The translations under genes were made by a program, and so were the position numbers. A stretch of DNA of 64,000 bases, from the NCBI RefSeq assembly GCF_021347895.1, contig NC_067123.1, positions 36,133,571-36,197,570 on the forward strand, written 5' to 3'. Source of the stretch: Acanthochromis polyacanthus (lineage: Eukaryota; Chordata; Actinopteri; Pomacentridae). How positions within the stretch are numbered: the stretch's first letter is position 1; each line of letters begins with the position of its first letter. A model generated the notes under the pieces. It was not told the origin of the DNA. It ran no database searches and saw nothing but the letters and a program-made list of their open reading frames with translations. Positions 35,601 to 46,899 of this stretch are shown piece after piece.

Positions 35601-37245
35601 CTAGAATGAGTATGGTCAGGTTTTCTTCCCTCTCACCTTACTGAGAGAAGCCAGGTTGTTTTTCAGCTTTAGGCCATAATACTGAGAGGAAGCCTTGAGA
35701 CTGTCTCTGTCCTCAGATGTCAGTCTGGGAGGAGCCACTGGTAATGCACTGCGATTCAAATGGGCACCCCAACAGTCTGACTCCTAAATCAACACAGAGA
35801 CAAGGACAAAAATAAGTGGCTGGACTTATCTAGGAAAATGAGGAACGAGCCTAGGCCAAAAGAATACGCAGTGAAAGAATCAAAATGTCGCTGGGAGCGG
35901 CATGGCAGGTGGAAAAAGGAGAGATGTCATTAATATTAGAAGTTCACAATTTATGCTGACATACTGGGGCAGAATAAATCACACCCTGCAAATCTTTAAC
36001 TGCCAATCTTCTGTTCCACTCCAGCCCAAAAGGTTGAATTAATCTATCTTTAAGCTGGTTTTTGAACTGCCAACAAACCTTAATGAAGAAGGTAAAGGAT
36101 GGATGACAAGGGTAGAACCAGGGATCTGATCAGACTTTTTTTCAGTACCTTCTGGGTTTTGTTGCGCTCAGCTGTGGCTTCAGTGTGACTGGCTGTATCA
36201 CTGCTGCTGTTCTCTTTGGCTTGTTTCAAACTGCGGTACTCTTTATACAACTCTGCGAGAAAAAGACACAAACAGTTATTTCTGTCCTTAAACTTTATGG
36301 AATCACAGGAGTGAAATAATAAAAGATAAATCCGTTAAAAAAATAAGGAAATCAATGTGTAAATATAAAGATGAATAAATAAAAAGATAAATAAATAAAT
36401 TTATAAATATGGAAACACAAAGGTATATTTTCGTCTGCTTTCCCCTCTTTATATTTTCCCTTATTCCTCTTTATATTTACACATTTATTTCCTTATTTTT
36501 TTTACAGATTTATTTTTTATTCCTCTTTATATTTACACATTTATTTCCTTATTTTTTTTAACAGATTTATTTTTATTCCTCTTCATATTTACACATTTAT
36601 TTCCTTATTTTTTAACAGATTTGTTTTTATTCCTCTTTACATTTACACATTTATTTCCATATTTTTCAACAGATTTTTTGTTTGTTCTTTGAGTTATTCC
36701 TCTTCATATTTACACATTTCCTCATTTTTAACAGATTTATTTATTTTTTATTTATTCTTCTTTATATTTACACATTTACGTCCTTATTTTTTTAAAACAG
36801 ATTTATCTTTTATTATAGCACTCTCTTGATTCCATAAAACTTTATTTATTTATGCTGCAGATGGAAATATATTTATTATAGCACTCTCTTGATTCCGTAA
36901 AACCTTATATATTTATGCTGCAGATGGAGATACGTTTGTCTATGTGTGTTGTGTTTGTGGTCTATACTCACTCCTGGTCTCTTCTGGAGCCTGGTCAATG
37001 TCGTCCTGGAAATTAAATGAATTCAGCTTTTATGACAGCAAACTGACAGCAACAATACAGCACAAATTACGAACAAATGATCCAGATATTATCATTCAGA
37101 GCAGTGTGTTGTTCATGTGCTTCTAGCTAGCTAGCCAGCCAGCCAGCTACGTGAAAATCACCTTGTTAGGTTTCCTCTGGTGCTGTTTGACGAACCCCTG
37201 CTCCCAGCCTTTCAGCAGGATTTTTACCTCATTGTAGCGATCCAT
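18707..37245 (-). CDS. recql4: ATP-dependent DNA helicase Q4 (RecQ-like 4), complete, 28 exons
   Basis: RECQL4 is a 3'-5' RecQ helicase with an N-terminal Sld2-like part, acting in replication initiation and repair. - strand exons in transcript order: 37245-37162, 37005-36972, 36252-36149, 35783-35637, 35526-35372, 34890-33861, 33778-33696, 33609-33510, 32831-32666, 31906-31796, 30683-30522, 30432-30340, 30253-30117, 30031-29948, 29452-29264, 27812-27630, 27422-27221, 27023-26830, 26508-26425, 24453-24316, 24231-24112, 23989-23752, 22657-22528, 22354-22194, 21931-21754, 20997-20844, 20760-20652, 18828-18707. They total 4692 nt (1563 aa; human 1208), all in phase. N-terminus [22 protein letters not shown] zinc knuckle at residues 618-631; Walker A STGMGKS (Lys ~770); DEAH box at 872-875; motif VI GRAGRDG (~1096-1102); C-terminal [17 protein letters not shown]. 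Extra length is mainly the 1030-bp exon 6, rich in Lys and Glu. Identification is firm. Confidence 0.96.
20577..20645. repeat. (TG)n microsatellite, 69 bp
   Basis: An uninterrupted TG run. On the recql4 transcript it is (AC)n, starting at position +7 of the intron after exon 27 (donor GTGAGG, then ACACAC). Length polymorphism is expected. Confidence 0.97.
22740..23400. repeat. Dispersed teleost repeat (copy 2, longer)
   Basis: In recql4 intron 22. Starts like the 395-600 copy (CTTTATTTATATAGCAGCCT) and continues through GGCTGGTCGTTCCAAAGTCG and ACGACCAAAAGGATCCACCT to about 23400. Non-coding, class not determined. Confidence 0.55.
24731..25269 (+). mobile_element. hAT-like non-autonomous element A in recql4 intron 19
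   Basis: The ends are TAGGGCTGG and CCAGCCCTA, perfect inverted repeats. The flanks GTCAGATT (24723-24730) and GTAAGATT (25270-25277) agree at 7 of 8 positions, fitting the 8-bp duplication made by hAT elements. Inside are AATATTCGG-rich subterminal repeats, a G run, and on the - strand a short frame with [13 protein letters not shown], which resembles the start of a hAT BED zinc finger. A short period-21 repeat of GTATATGTTATAGACATAT type lies at 25150-25215. Confidence 0.65.
28075..28788 (-). mobile_element. hAT-like element B in recql4 intron 15, inverted relative to element A
   Basis: Left end TAGGGCTGG, right end CCATCCCTA. About 240 bp (28265-28510) is the reverse complement of 24945-25190 in element A at over 90% identity by eye, including GTGTTTACAAACACCAATGG and GAGCCGAAATGAGCCGAAGA. 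It also has AATATTCGG-rich ends. No clean target duplication was found; AGTAA lies near both ends. Open frames here are transposon debris, not host genes. Confidence 0.65.
32206..32503 (+). mobile_element. Dispersed element with a (GACG)n/(ACGG)n run
   Basis: In recql4 intron 9. Contains GGGCCATAACTCTGTTAAAT, CTCATTTTCGAACTTGATCA, TGTGAAGCTACACACTAAAT, then GGACGGACGGACGGACGGAC, ending GGCGGGGGATAATA. The layout (conserved block, ACGG-type microsatellite, GC-rich tail) recalls pearl-like elements described from bivalves and other animals. That class is from memory and unconfirmed. Confidence 0.5.
36440..36935. repeat. AT-rich minisatellite in recql4 intron 2
   Basis: Six or so units of 53-67 bp, each with ATTCCTCTTTATATTTACAC, TTTATTTCCTTATTTTTT and AACAGATTTATTTT. 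Just after it (36810-36867 and 36873-36932) a ~60-bp unit is present twice, containing AGCACTCTCTTGATTCC and TTTATGCTGCAGATGGA. Confidence 0.8.
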
Positions 37246-38570
37246 GGTGACCACAGGGTTGATAAGTTATTTACAATTACTTCACCGGGTTCACAATTTG
37301 ACTTTCTAACACCGCACGTCGTTTAATGTGCTGCCGCAGCTAGTTTACGTTATAAACGCGGCGTCTTTTCTCTCACTTTTCAAACATTAGCAGCGAAAGC
37401 GTGTTGGTGTTTAGCAATTATTAGCTGCTTTAGCGTCTAAGAACATCTCTGCAGGCTGGACACAAGAATAAAGTTAGATTTAAATTCCGTCCATGTCCTT
37501 CCTTCTTATTTCTCTGTTTACAATTTTCCCGCGCCGGAAAAATGACAGCCTGGGTTGCCAGGTTCCTTTCTGTAATCCCCAATCTCAAAACAGCAAGCTC
37601 TGCTGTTTCAAACGCTTATTTCAAGCAGAAACACGTTTATTAATGGCGAGCAGGGATGAGAACAACGGCCACTATAATAGGTGTGAGTCAATCGCATTTG
37701 CGCAGTCATTTTCAGTAATTAATAAAGAGCCGCCAAAGTGGCGAACATGCCCTCCCTCTTGGCTTCCGTACAGACACCGCCTCCATTCTTAAAGGAACAG
37801 AAGCACTAAAAAGTCTCCATTTACTTCTCCTATGATTATTCCCTAAGTTTGATCTAGTAGTTTATAAATCACATTCCATCATCAAAATAATTTCCTTGGT
37901 GATGCAAATTCTGAAAAGACAACATTTTAAACATACTACACCATAATATTTGTGCATGTTCAGCAACGTGTACAACCAGTTGCACTGTGTTTATGATTCC
38001 TGATACACCAAATTAGCTATCTTTTGAAGAATAAGCTATCCCAGTGTTTTCATATACACTTGCACACACAATTTGTTTCCCTACTAGATGTTATATCTTG
38101 CATTTGTGCATTTCCTATTGTATTTTTGAAATGTGTGCAAGCACTAACTAGATTGCGGCTTAATTTGTTGTACACTGTAATGCCAATGAAGGAATTCTGT
38201 TCTGATATTCTTGTTTCATCACAGTGACAGAAAATGTCTCGATGCCAGTATCTAAAAATCAAAAGTAGCAACCAAGAGAATCATAAATGTTACTAGATGC
38301 AGTTATTACCATACATCTTTAGTGCTTATACAATGTGCAGCAAGTTTCTGACTATGCAAACCTTTTTTGGTGAGTATAAATTACTGAAATTGTGCCCACT
38401 GTTTTAATTCTAAGTAATAAGTTTAATTCACATTTCACGCCTGCTTTTTTAAGCAGTCAGACATATTTTTAAGGAATAAATGAGGGACTATGAGGCAGGA
38501 ACTGTTGTGGTGCATCAACAGCAAATCCTATCAACACATTAATTAAACCAGACAACACAAGGTAACAAAG
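37246..38570. promoter_or_regulatory. recql4 5' flank and spacer to cndp2
   Basis: The recql4 promoter should lie just above 37245. The first ~550 bases are relatively GC-rich and contain CpGs (for example around 37310-37370 and 37525-37540) but no TATA box I can defend. The rest is AT-rich with no gene seen. Confidence 0.4.
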
Positions 38571-38578
38571 CAAAACAC

Positions 38579-38584
38579 TTTATT
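38579..38584 (-). promoter_or_regulatory. cndp2 poly(A) signal
   Basis: AATAAA on the - strand, about 115 bases after the cndp2 stop codon. It is the first such hexamer I found downstream. Confidence 0.6.
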
Positions 38585-38699
38585 ATTAGAAGTGTGTAGA
38601 AAACTGCTAAGTGTGGGAGGCAAAATGTAGTACCATGATTATGGCTCTGAGGGTTAGAATGGACATATTTTACAGTTTACATAATCAGACATCATCAGT

Positions 38700-41600
38700 T
38701 CACTCCAGCTGGGAAACCTCGTGGAAGTACGCTCCCAGCATCTTGATTCCTTCAATGTAGTTGGTCCTGAAAATGGAGGAAAAAAACAATTATCAAATGT
38801 TGTGATTAAAAGCCTAAACAATAACTCACACTGACAAGAAATTAATTTTAACATAAAAATACATAAATAAGTTAATAATCATACAAAACTATCTTATATT
38901 GCTTCTTAAGTCCCATGTGATTATTGCGATGGACTTTTCAAAAGAAGTGAAACTCTGTGCTGTGACCAACCTGTTGATCTTTTCGTTCTGGGAGTGAGCT
39001 CCATCGTCAGAGGATCCGACAGGAAGCAGCATGACGTTACGTCCTGTCGCCTCCTGGAAGGTCAGAGTGACGGGGATGCTTCCACCCTCACGAGTCAGGT
39101 CAGGCTCAACACCAAAGACTACAGCACAGCAGGGTGAGGAGGAGACAAGGAGAGAGTGAAGATCAAAATGTTCTTTTTGCATCCAGAATAAATAAATAAA
39201 GAATAAGTAACACATTAATCAAGAATATCCACATTTTTGGCTTTTTAAATTGACAGATATACTTATAATTCTACCCAAATTGCAAAAAGTTGTAACTGTT
39301 TTGTAGCTTCAGTGGTAATAAATGTATTGTTTAAGCATTTTCTGACCCCTATTTTCTATCATCTTGAACTCCCGACTGTTAATTTTTGGTAATTTGAGCA
39401 TCACAGTTGAAATTCTATTCACCTGCACTGCATCAAGGCGGCAGAAAAGGGTTTAAAAGCTTCAAACCGTCGATGCATGCAACCAAAATGAATGCACAAA
39501 TGCATACAGGAAGGGATAAGTGGGGATATACAGTAGTCCCTCGACATATCGCGGTTCACTTTTCGCAGTTCACTGTATCGCTGATTTTTTAAACTGCATT
39601 TGGTAGCACAGATTTTTCGCTATATCACCGGATTTTGCAGTATATATGTATTTTTAGATATTTATTATTGTGACAAGCTGCGTTCAAGAACAACGCTGAA
39701 GAAAGGATATCTGCCTTTTATGCACAATGCACAAAATTGACCATGTAATCATCAGTCATTGGTATTTTATCATTCAGCCTGTGTACCCGTCTTCATGGCC
39801 TTCCGTCCAGCCATGTAGTGTGGGTGGTTGAAGTCAGAGACCCAGGCTTTGGCTCCGTGGCCCATGTCCACTTTCAGTTTGTTGGGGCTTCCCAATTCTG
39901 CAAATTTCTTTTGCAGATGGTCGAGAACCTTGAAAACAAAAACGGGAAGTTATTAGTTAAATCAAACCAGCAAGAATATGGCTAACATATCAGTGAGCAG
40001 GGAGAATTCTGGCAGCTTTGGAGGTTAAAACCTTGGAGGAAACCGACTGATGTTGGTCTTTCTTACTTCTCAAAGGGGAAGTAATCCAAACCTCTTTTAA
40101 AACAGAACCTCTCTAAAACATTCTTCTATATACACAACAATAATGTATGTAGAGGATTAAATTATAGGTACTGAGAGTAGTAGTAGGAGTGGCTGGTTTA
40201 CAGTGATGGAAGATGCTGGAGACCCTCATCATTCACTGAATTACTGTCAAAAATAGATGAAATAGATTAACTTTGGAAGCTTTGTGACCCTAAACACTGC
40301 ACAAATGTAAGCTTCATTATACATCTGCCTTACTAGCAACATTTTTAAATAAAAAAAGAAGACAAGAAAGGTGACTGAGCGAGTCAGCTGTGTGACACAT
40401 TACCACAAGAGGAAGAAAGTGGTTAACAAAGTCATCAAGTTTTCCAGCACCGAACATGAATACAACACGATCAGAGACGGCGTTAAATCCTGCCAGGTTT
40501 AAGTAAATCCACATCTACCTGCTTTTCCACAATTTTGGGGTCCATGTCAGGGACGAGGCGGATGGAGAACTTGCCGATGACCTTGCGGGGGATGACAGTC
40601 TTGGCTCCCGTTTCAGCGAAAGCCCCCTCAATACCATGAAGAGAGAGAGACGGGTACCTCCAGCGGTGCATTAGGATTTGCTCCTACAGTGGGGAAAAAG
40701 CAACATGCTGTAGAATAACAGAGCACATTTCAACCGATGGAAGCAGATGAATCATTTCCCTACCTTGGTGTTGTGCAGCAGCTGCCCAACTCCCACGTCT
40801 TTGCAGTACTCGTCCAAGTCGAAATCGATTTTCTCATACAGCTTCTGCTCCTCGTCTGTCAGAGGGGCCACGTTGTCGTACATCCCAGGAACCAGAATCT
40901 TCCCCCTCCTGTCAACCAGGGAGCCTGTGGAGGAAACATGAGGTTAAAACTCCAAACATTTCAGAGACAACAGTCTGCTTCTGAGCCTGCACTCAGCTCA
41001 GTCCTCAGCTTCACCTACCCAGAAGTGCAATAAGGTCAGTCATGGCCTCGTGAACAGAGCCACCAAACACCCCTGAGTGCAGGTCCTTCTCACAGCCATC
41101 CACCTTCAAGTTGGAAAGGAAAATGTCATTAAAACGTGCTGCATCAAAACGCACGTTAAAGCTACGTTTGTGAAACAATGCTTCATAGCAAGGTTTGTTT
41201 TTGCTCCAGTTTAACTCATTATTCAAGTCTGTACCTCAACGAAGAAATAGCAGATTCCTCTGAGGCCGTAGGTGATGCAGGGTTTGGTCTTGCCCAGCCA
41301 GTAGTTGTCAGAGATGCAGACGTAGTCGACCTCTTTAAAAAAGGTGTCTTTACGGGCAAACACGAGCTCATCCAGGCCCTCGGATCCAGATTCCTCCATG
41401 CCCTCAAAGCAGAATTTGATGTTGATGGGAAGGTCCTGAAACACGGAGAGAGACTCTGTCAAAACGGTCACATGAAGCATCATCAGACCTCAGAAGGATG
41501 GAAGTGACCATTCACTGATTTAAGCTGAAAATTAGGGTGATTTCTAAGCTCTAAATACATAAAATCTTTGTACATATCATTTGGAACATTTGGCAAATCA

Positions 41601-44600
41601 CTTCTTGGATGTGTTGACTGTGCATTAATATCCTCTGACACTGTGACAAGATCATAGTGTTTCATGGAAAAGCAAAGGTGATTTAAAGCCACATGCAGGC
41701 AGCATGCTTCAGTTTAATCATTACATGACGGCTGGATAAGACGACTTCCAATTCCATCCTAAGACCTTTGACCAGGACAAGTGCTGCTGGCAGCTCTAAA
41801 GCGATCAACAAGCACCCGTCAAATCAGGGCTGTACTTTAACACAGAGATAACCTCTTTCTTAGAGTGATAATTAATCATATCGGAAAATAAGCTTCTGAA
41901 ATTAGCAGTTCTACATCTAAATATAAAATGTTGTCAGTTCTGGTTCATTATCACTTTTCCTTAATTGTGCGTTTATCAATAGATCAGAAATATTTTACAC
42001 CAAACCCAAAAGATTCATATCATTTAGGGATACTACCACAAAAAAAATGAAATAAAATCTTTGATAACATCATTTATATTTAATGTTTCTCACAATGACA
42101 TTTTAAATCATGTGAAGTCCACACTAAAGGTTGATGGATATTTAATACTAAAAAACTAATTTTACTTGTTTGGCAGTTAAATGTTAAAGAGGAAAGGTCT
42201 CATCTGATTTTTCTGTGACGGTGCAGAGAACTACAGCAACAAGTTCTTGTTGCATTTCCAAAAAACTAACAAAGGAGGCTAAGTAGGTAAAATGAATGAA
42301 AACTTAATAATGGTCTTTTTAGATTGCATCTGACTGAACCACATATCATCCTAATGTAGACACAAAAACAAAAAAGATGGTTCTTTTGGCATAAAATATA
42401 ACAGCTATGGCCTTTGCATTAAATGGCATTTCCATAAACTGGTAATTTTTTTTAAATAATCTCCAAACCTTATTACTTTATAAGAAGCTTTTTAACGATC
42501 AGCTTTGAAAACAAATAAAAATGTTTCTGATGTGTGCAGTAGATGGATCTAATCGTGTCACCTTTAATAACTTCTAAACAGTAACATTCCTCCATCCTAA
42601 AATAGACTGCCACACCTCTGTGAGACTCGTCGTCCCGATTCACAGCAAATTCCATCAGATGTGATTAAAAAAGCAGCTTCAAAGTAGGTAATTTATAGAC
42701 AAAAAAGAAGCAACATGAACCAAAACAGTGTTGAAAAGGATCTGTGCAGGATCTGGCTCAGCATCCAGCTCATATTGAACATCAATTTCTGCTGATGTCA
42801 TCCAGTTTAAGCGGTTTTCATTCAACAGAAAAGAAAAGGCTTGGTTTGGGAGTGTGTGGATGGGTGGCAACGGCAAGTAGCTGAGCACAAAAGAAATGCA
42901 GTTGAGCCCAAAGTCTAATCCCCGATTTACTGTTTTGTTTATTTAAACATGCACAGGGTTTGCAATCCCATTTTTCATGAACAACATGGTGACATTTTGG
43001 CAATAACTGTACCTGCTTGAGCTTCTGATGGGCTTCAATGCAGTTAAACCAGGCCAGCACTGGTCCCTTGTCATCGGTGGATCCTCTGCCATAAAGCTTA
43101 CCTACAAAGAGAAAGCAACATTTCAACTTAAATATTGATTTAACTCATGTTAATCTGATGACACAAGTTTCTGTTTATTGATAGATAAGCCAACTCCAGT
43201 GAATGTGGCTTAGTTCATTAAAACAACACGGTGACACCAGAAGTGCTACAATTACTAATATTATGTGTAAAGATAATATTATCTTTACACAAGGGTTTAT
43301 TATTAATAAACCCTTGTACGAGATAAAAAGTCACAGGCAGATCTGTGTGTGTCATAAACAAAGCTGAATGAGCAGAAATGAGGGAGGAGGAAGTGAATGT
43401 AGTACTTTCAGTCTGCTGACTATCACCAGACAGACTATGAGTGTTGGCATTAGAAGCTCAAAAAAATCCAACAACCAAAAAAGAAGGAATTAAAATTAAA
43501 AACGCTGACTGGTATCTGACAATCTGTAAACGCTGATGTCATAAAACACAGTGAATATGTGGCTTAATACATTTTTAAAAAAAACATACATTATTCTCAG
43601 CCTAATCTGCTTTACCTGCTTTGTACAACAGTGTAAATGAGGCTAACTTGTGTTAATGGATCACACATGATTACAGGGTTTATAAAAGCTCCTGCACAGA
43701 GTTATCCTGGGCTGTTTAGCACTTGACAAATACAATAAAAATTATTCTGGTGCCGTACTTGCATTATTATGTGGAGTCTAACAATGAACAGGCAACGATT
43801 CAAGAATTATGATGGCTTAGTCATGCAAAATGATTACACCAACTAAAGCAGAAGATGCTTTAATAACATCATGCAGGACTTTGACTCAGTAAAATACTCC
43901 ACTTGAGCCATTCTGCCTCTTTATAATCAATTTCTTTGCCATTGAAAAGTACTTTGAATTGCCTTGCACGTGAATAGAGCTACTGTATAAGAATTGCCTC
44001 GCCTCGCCTCGCCTCGCCAAGAGCTGAATGCATTCCTGATGCTTATTAATACGAGCGTACTGGTTCAACTTGAACTGTGAGGTTTGCAGGAAACAGCCCG
44101 ACCCTCCAACATGAGGTAAACAGGGTGGACTTTGGAAATCTGTAGCTAACTGTGACAGCATGGCAAATATAATGCTGAAAAAGCTGAGAGAGCATTTAAA
44201 TACAAATCTTCATTTCAGCAATTATGATGAAAACAACTTGTCTGATCACCAGAGAAGCAGCTTGATTACGTGTCAGTGTTACAGTTAGATGTAAAAAGTT
44301 ACTGGGTTTATACTATTCTGTAGCCTCCTCATGGCTCAGTTAAACTAATTCTTCTAACTTTTCTGGCAGTTTTTCTGGCAAGACTGCTGTCAGGTCTTGT
44401 CTGTAGGACATTTGGGGTTTATTTCAGTGAGGTTTGATACTATAAGTTTGCTTAGGCAAGAAAAAAAGTGGCATATCTGTTACAACTAAGCCTGGAAACA
44501 GAAACTTTGAATTTAACCGCATCACGTCTCATCTTACAAACCCAAACACATTCCGATCTACTTTAATAACTCCCAGGGAAGCGGTTTTGTTTTGAGCTGC

Positions 44601-45466
44601 TAAACTGCTCCAGGGTTACTTTGCAGGGAGCATTACCAAAACAAAAGCAGAACAAATGTCCAGCTCTTACCATCTTTTTCCACCAGAGTGAAAGGCTCTG
44701 TGTCCCAGCCATCATCGATGCTGGCTGGCTGGACATCAAGATGGCCGTAAATGCACACCGTCTTCTTGCCCGGGTCTGACCCCAAATCGCCCAGAATGAT
44801 GGGAGGCAGGGCGATCTCCTCTCCAGAGGGAAGCTGCACAAATAAAACTTAGCTTACCTATTCTGTGGGAAGAATAGCTAAAAATGCAAATGTTAACCGG
44901 TCGTCTTTTTAACAAACTAATGCAGACATTTACAAAGCGAACACAATCATGCTCACCTTCTGTGTGCCAACGTCCACCAGTTCCACCGTCCCCCCCAGCT
45001 TCTTGATGTCCTCGGCTGCCATCTCCATCATCTTCTTGATCTCCCCACGCTTCTCGGGCCAAGCAGACACACTCTGGACGGCCACCCATTCTGCAAGGCG
45101 CTGCAAAATAAGAACATCACAGAAAACTTGGAATGCTTTCTCACAAAACACAACATGTATTTTATGCATTTCATTGAACTGGAAAAAATGGAGTCACAGG
45201 AAGCATGTCGTAGCACATTAGGGCTTCCACAAAATCTGCAACTAAAGTTAACGTGACTGATTTCAAGAGGCCAGTGAATGAGTTATGCTCCTGCTCAGTA
45301 TTCAAGATTCATACAACACATTTGGGTACCATCTAACCACCACAAACGATCCTTACGAGGACTAAACTTAAACTAAATTGCAAATCTTCCATCAGAATGA
45401 GCCTACCTTCACATACAGGTCCTGATTATCGTCCACATACTCGAAAAGCGCCGGGAGATGAGCCAT
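38700..45466 (-). CDS. cndp2: Cytosolic non-specific dipeptidase (CNDP2), complete, 11 coding exons
   Basis: CNDP2 is an M20-family Mn/Zn metallopeptidase that hydrolyses dipeptides in the cytosol. - strand exons: 45466-45407, 45100-44957, 44833-44671, 43101-43013, 41435-41235, 41103-41019, 40924-40764, 40683-40519, 39928-39787, 39118-38971, 38766-38700. They give 474 residues (human 475) with phase kept throughout. Every family metal ligand or catalytic residue is present at the human number: His99 (YGHLDVQP), Asp132 (GSTDDKG), Glu166-Glu167 (GMEESGSEG), Asp195 (CISDNYW), His228 (DLHSGV) and His445 (DDGAHSQ). The protein starts [20 protein letters not shown] and ends EVSQLE. No signal peptide is visible, which fits CNDP2 rather than the secreted paralogue CNDP1. 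Exon 10 uses the less common donor GTTGGT. Confidence 0.97.
39530..39680. mobile_element. Transposon fragment with TCCCTCGACATATCGCGG end
   Basis: In cndp2 intron 9. ACAGTAGTCCCTCGACATAT, then CGCGGTTCACTTTTCGCAG, resembles the terminal repeats of widespread Tigger/pogo-type DNA transposons. No second end was found within the intron. Family placement is tentative. Confidence 0.4.
43264..43317. repeat. Two abutting perfect palindromes
   Basis: TGTGTAAAGATAAT followed by its exact reverse complement (43264-43291), overlapping by 3 bases a second palindrome, ACAAGGGTTTATTA-T-TAATAAACCCTTGT (43289-43317). They lie in the cndp2 intron between coding exons 3 and 4. Confidence 0.9.
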
Positions 45467-45484
45467 TTTTGCCAGCGACAGGAG

Positions 45485-46860
45485 CTGAGGGTTTAACAAG
45501 CAGAACGGTGTGAATCTGCCTCGAACCGTGTGTGCTATCTTATAGGACGACAAAGACCACACCCTCCTTCAAACCTGCTGACTGCTGCTGTATTTGTAGC
45601 TCTTCTGTCATGCACACAAGTGTTGCAAGTGACAAGCAAGCATGTTTCACATCAAGAAGTTGAGTTTTGCAGAACTATACATACAGCTGACTGCCGCTTT
45701 TCCTGTAGGTGTTCGGAATTACATGGAGTGTAAATGTCTAGACAAAAAGCCCTTATATTAGGAAGTTATATCATAAATATCACATCTATAGAAGGAGGTT
45801 CTCTTCCATCCACTGCAGGTCTATCTGGAGAACATAACATTTATCAAATCATTGAAAAAGCCACAGAGAAAATCACTTAAGGTGGTTGAAAAAGCTCTTA
45901 AGTCTATTTAAGCTCAGGAAATGTTCCTATCATTAGAATAATATGTATATTTACACATAAATACATAATTGGTGCATGTGTGGAGCCTGTGTGTCAACTA
46001 CTTTGAGAATTTATTAACTGGTTGGGAACATTTTTAACATTAAAAAAGTCAAAATTCTTTCATTTCAGCTTCTTAACTCTGAATATTATCTGGTTTCTTT
46101 CATCCTCAATGACTGCAAACTGACTATATTCTAGTTGTGGCCAAAAAAACAAACATTTGAGGATGTTATTGTGGGGTTTGGAAAGCAGTAACTGATAATT
46201 TTCTGACATTCTCTAAAGCAAACAATTCACTGATTAATTGAGAGAAAGTAGGATTATTAGCAAAGGAAATTATGTGAATTGAAGGCATGGACTTGACATC
46301 CTGTGCTTGGGCTCCATATCTAGCATATTCCTATGAGAACATTATTGTCTTACATTTTTTATTATGATAACGTTTTGTGCAAAATGTAATGAGACACTAT
46401 GATTTGCAGGTGGTGAAAACATGAATCAGCAAACTTCAAATGTCAAGTTTAACGGCAGCTGCTCAAATCTCTGTAATGACACACAGCTAAAAAAAAAACA
46501 AACAAAAAAAACAGACCTGGTAATGAAACTGACACTAATTTGGCTAGTTCAGATATTTAGAAGGCCCGTTTAATGTGTAGCTAAGAGACAAACGGAGCAG
46601 TTTGTATTAACTGTGATATTAGCCGACTGGCTAGCAACATTAGCAGGGTGACATAACATGACACTGACGGGCAGCTAGCTTATCCTGACACATAGTTTGC
46701 TGGTTTCTAAAACCACGAAAAGAATAATTAAATTACCAGTTCGGTTGTACAGACTTACTTCGTTTCTATTTCCGTCCAGCTGATGTCCACATGTGACTCT
46801 TCTCACCTGACAGACACTTCCTGCGCTCGCTAATAAAAATTTGTCGGCTAAAGTTGAAAA
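45485..46860 (-). promoter_or_regulatory. Likely cndp2 5' UTR intron and promoter region
   Basis: The first coding exon has a splice acceptor 18 bases before the ATG (AACCCTCAG, intron side at 45485-45486), so a non-coding first exon lies upstream. Candidate - strand donors are CGAA/GTAAGT (intron from 46758) and TCAG/GTGAGA (intron from 46805). GCAGGAAGTG, an ETS-like motif, sits just above the second. A promoter around 46.8-46.9 kb is inferred. Confidence 0.45.
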
Positions 46861-46899
46861 CCGTTTATTGACAACTCAGCACACCCGTGGATAATTTCC

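Noticed and set aside
36440..36935. Regularly spaced repeats, considered as a CRISPR-like array
   Set aside because: Units are direct, AT-rich and vary throughout with no constant repeat plus unique spacer; vertebrate minisatellite.
43990..44020. Short (GCCTC)n run, considered as a CpG or regulatory site
   Set aside because: Only about four to five units of a 5-bp microsatellite in a cndp2 intron.
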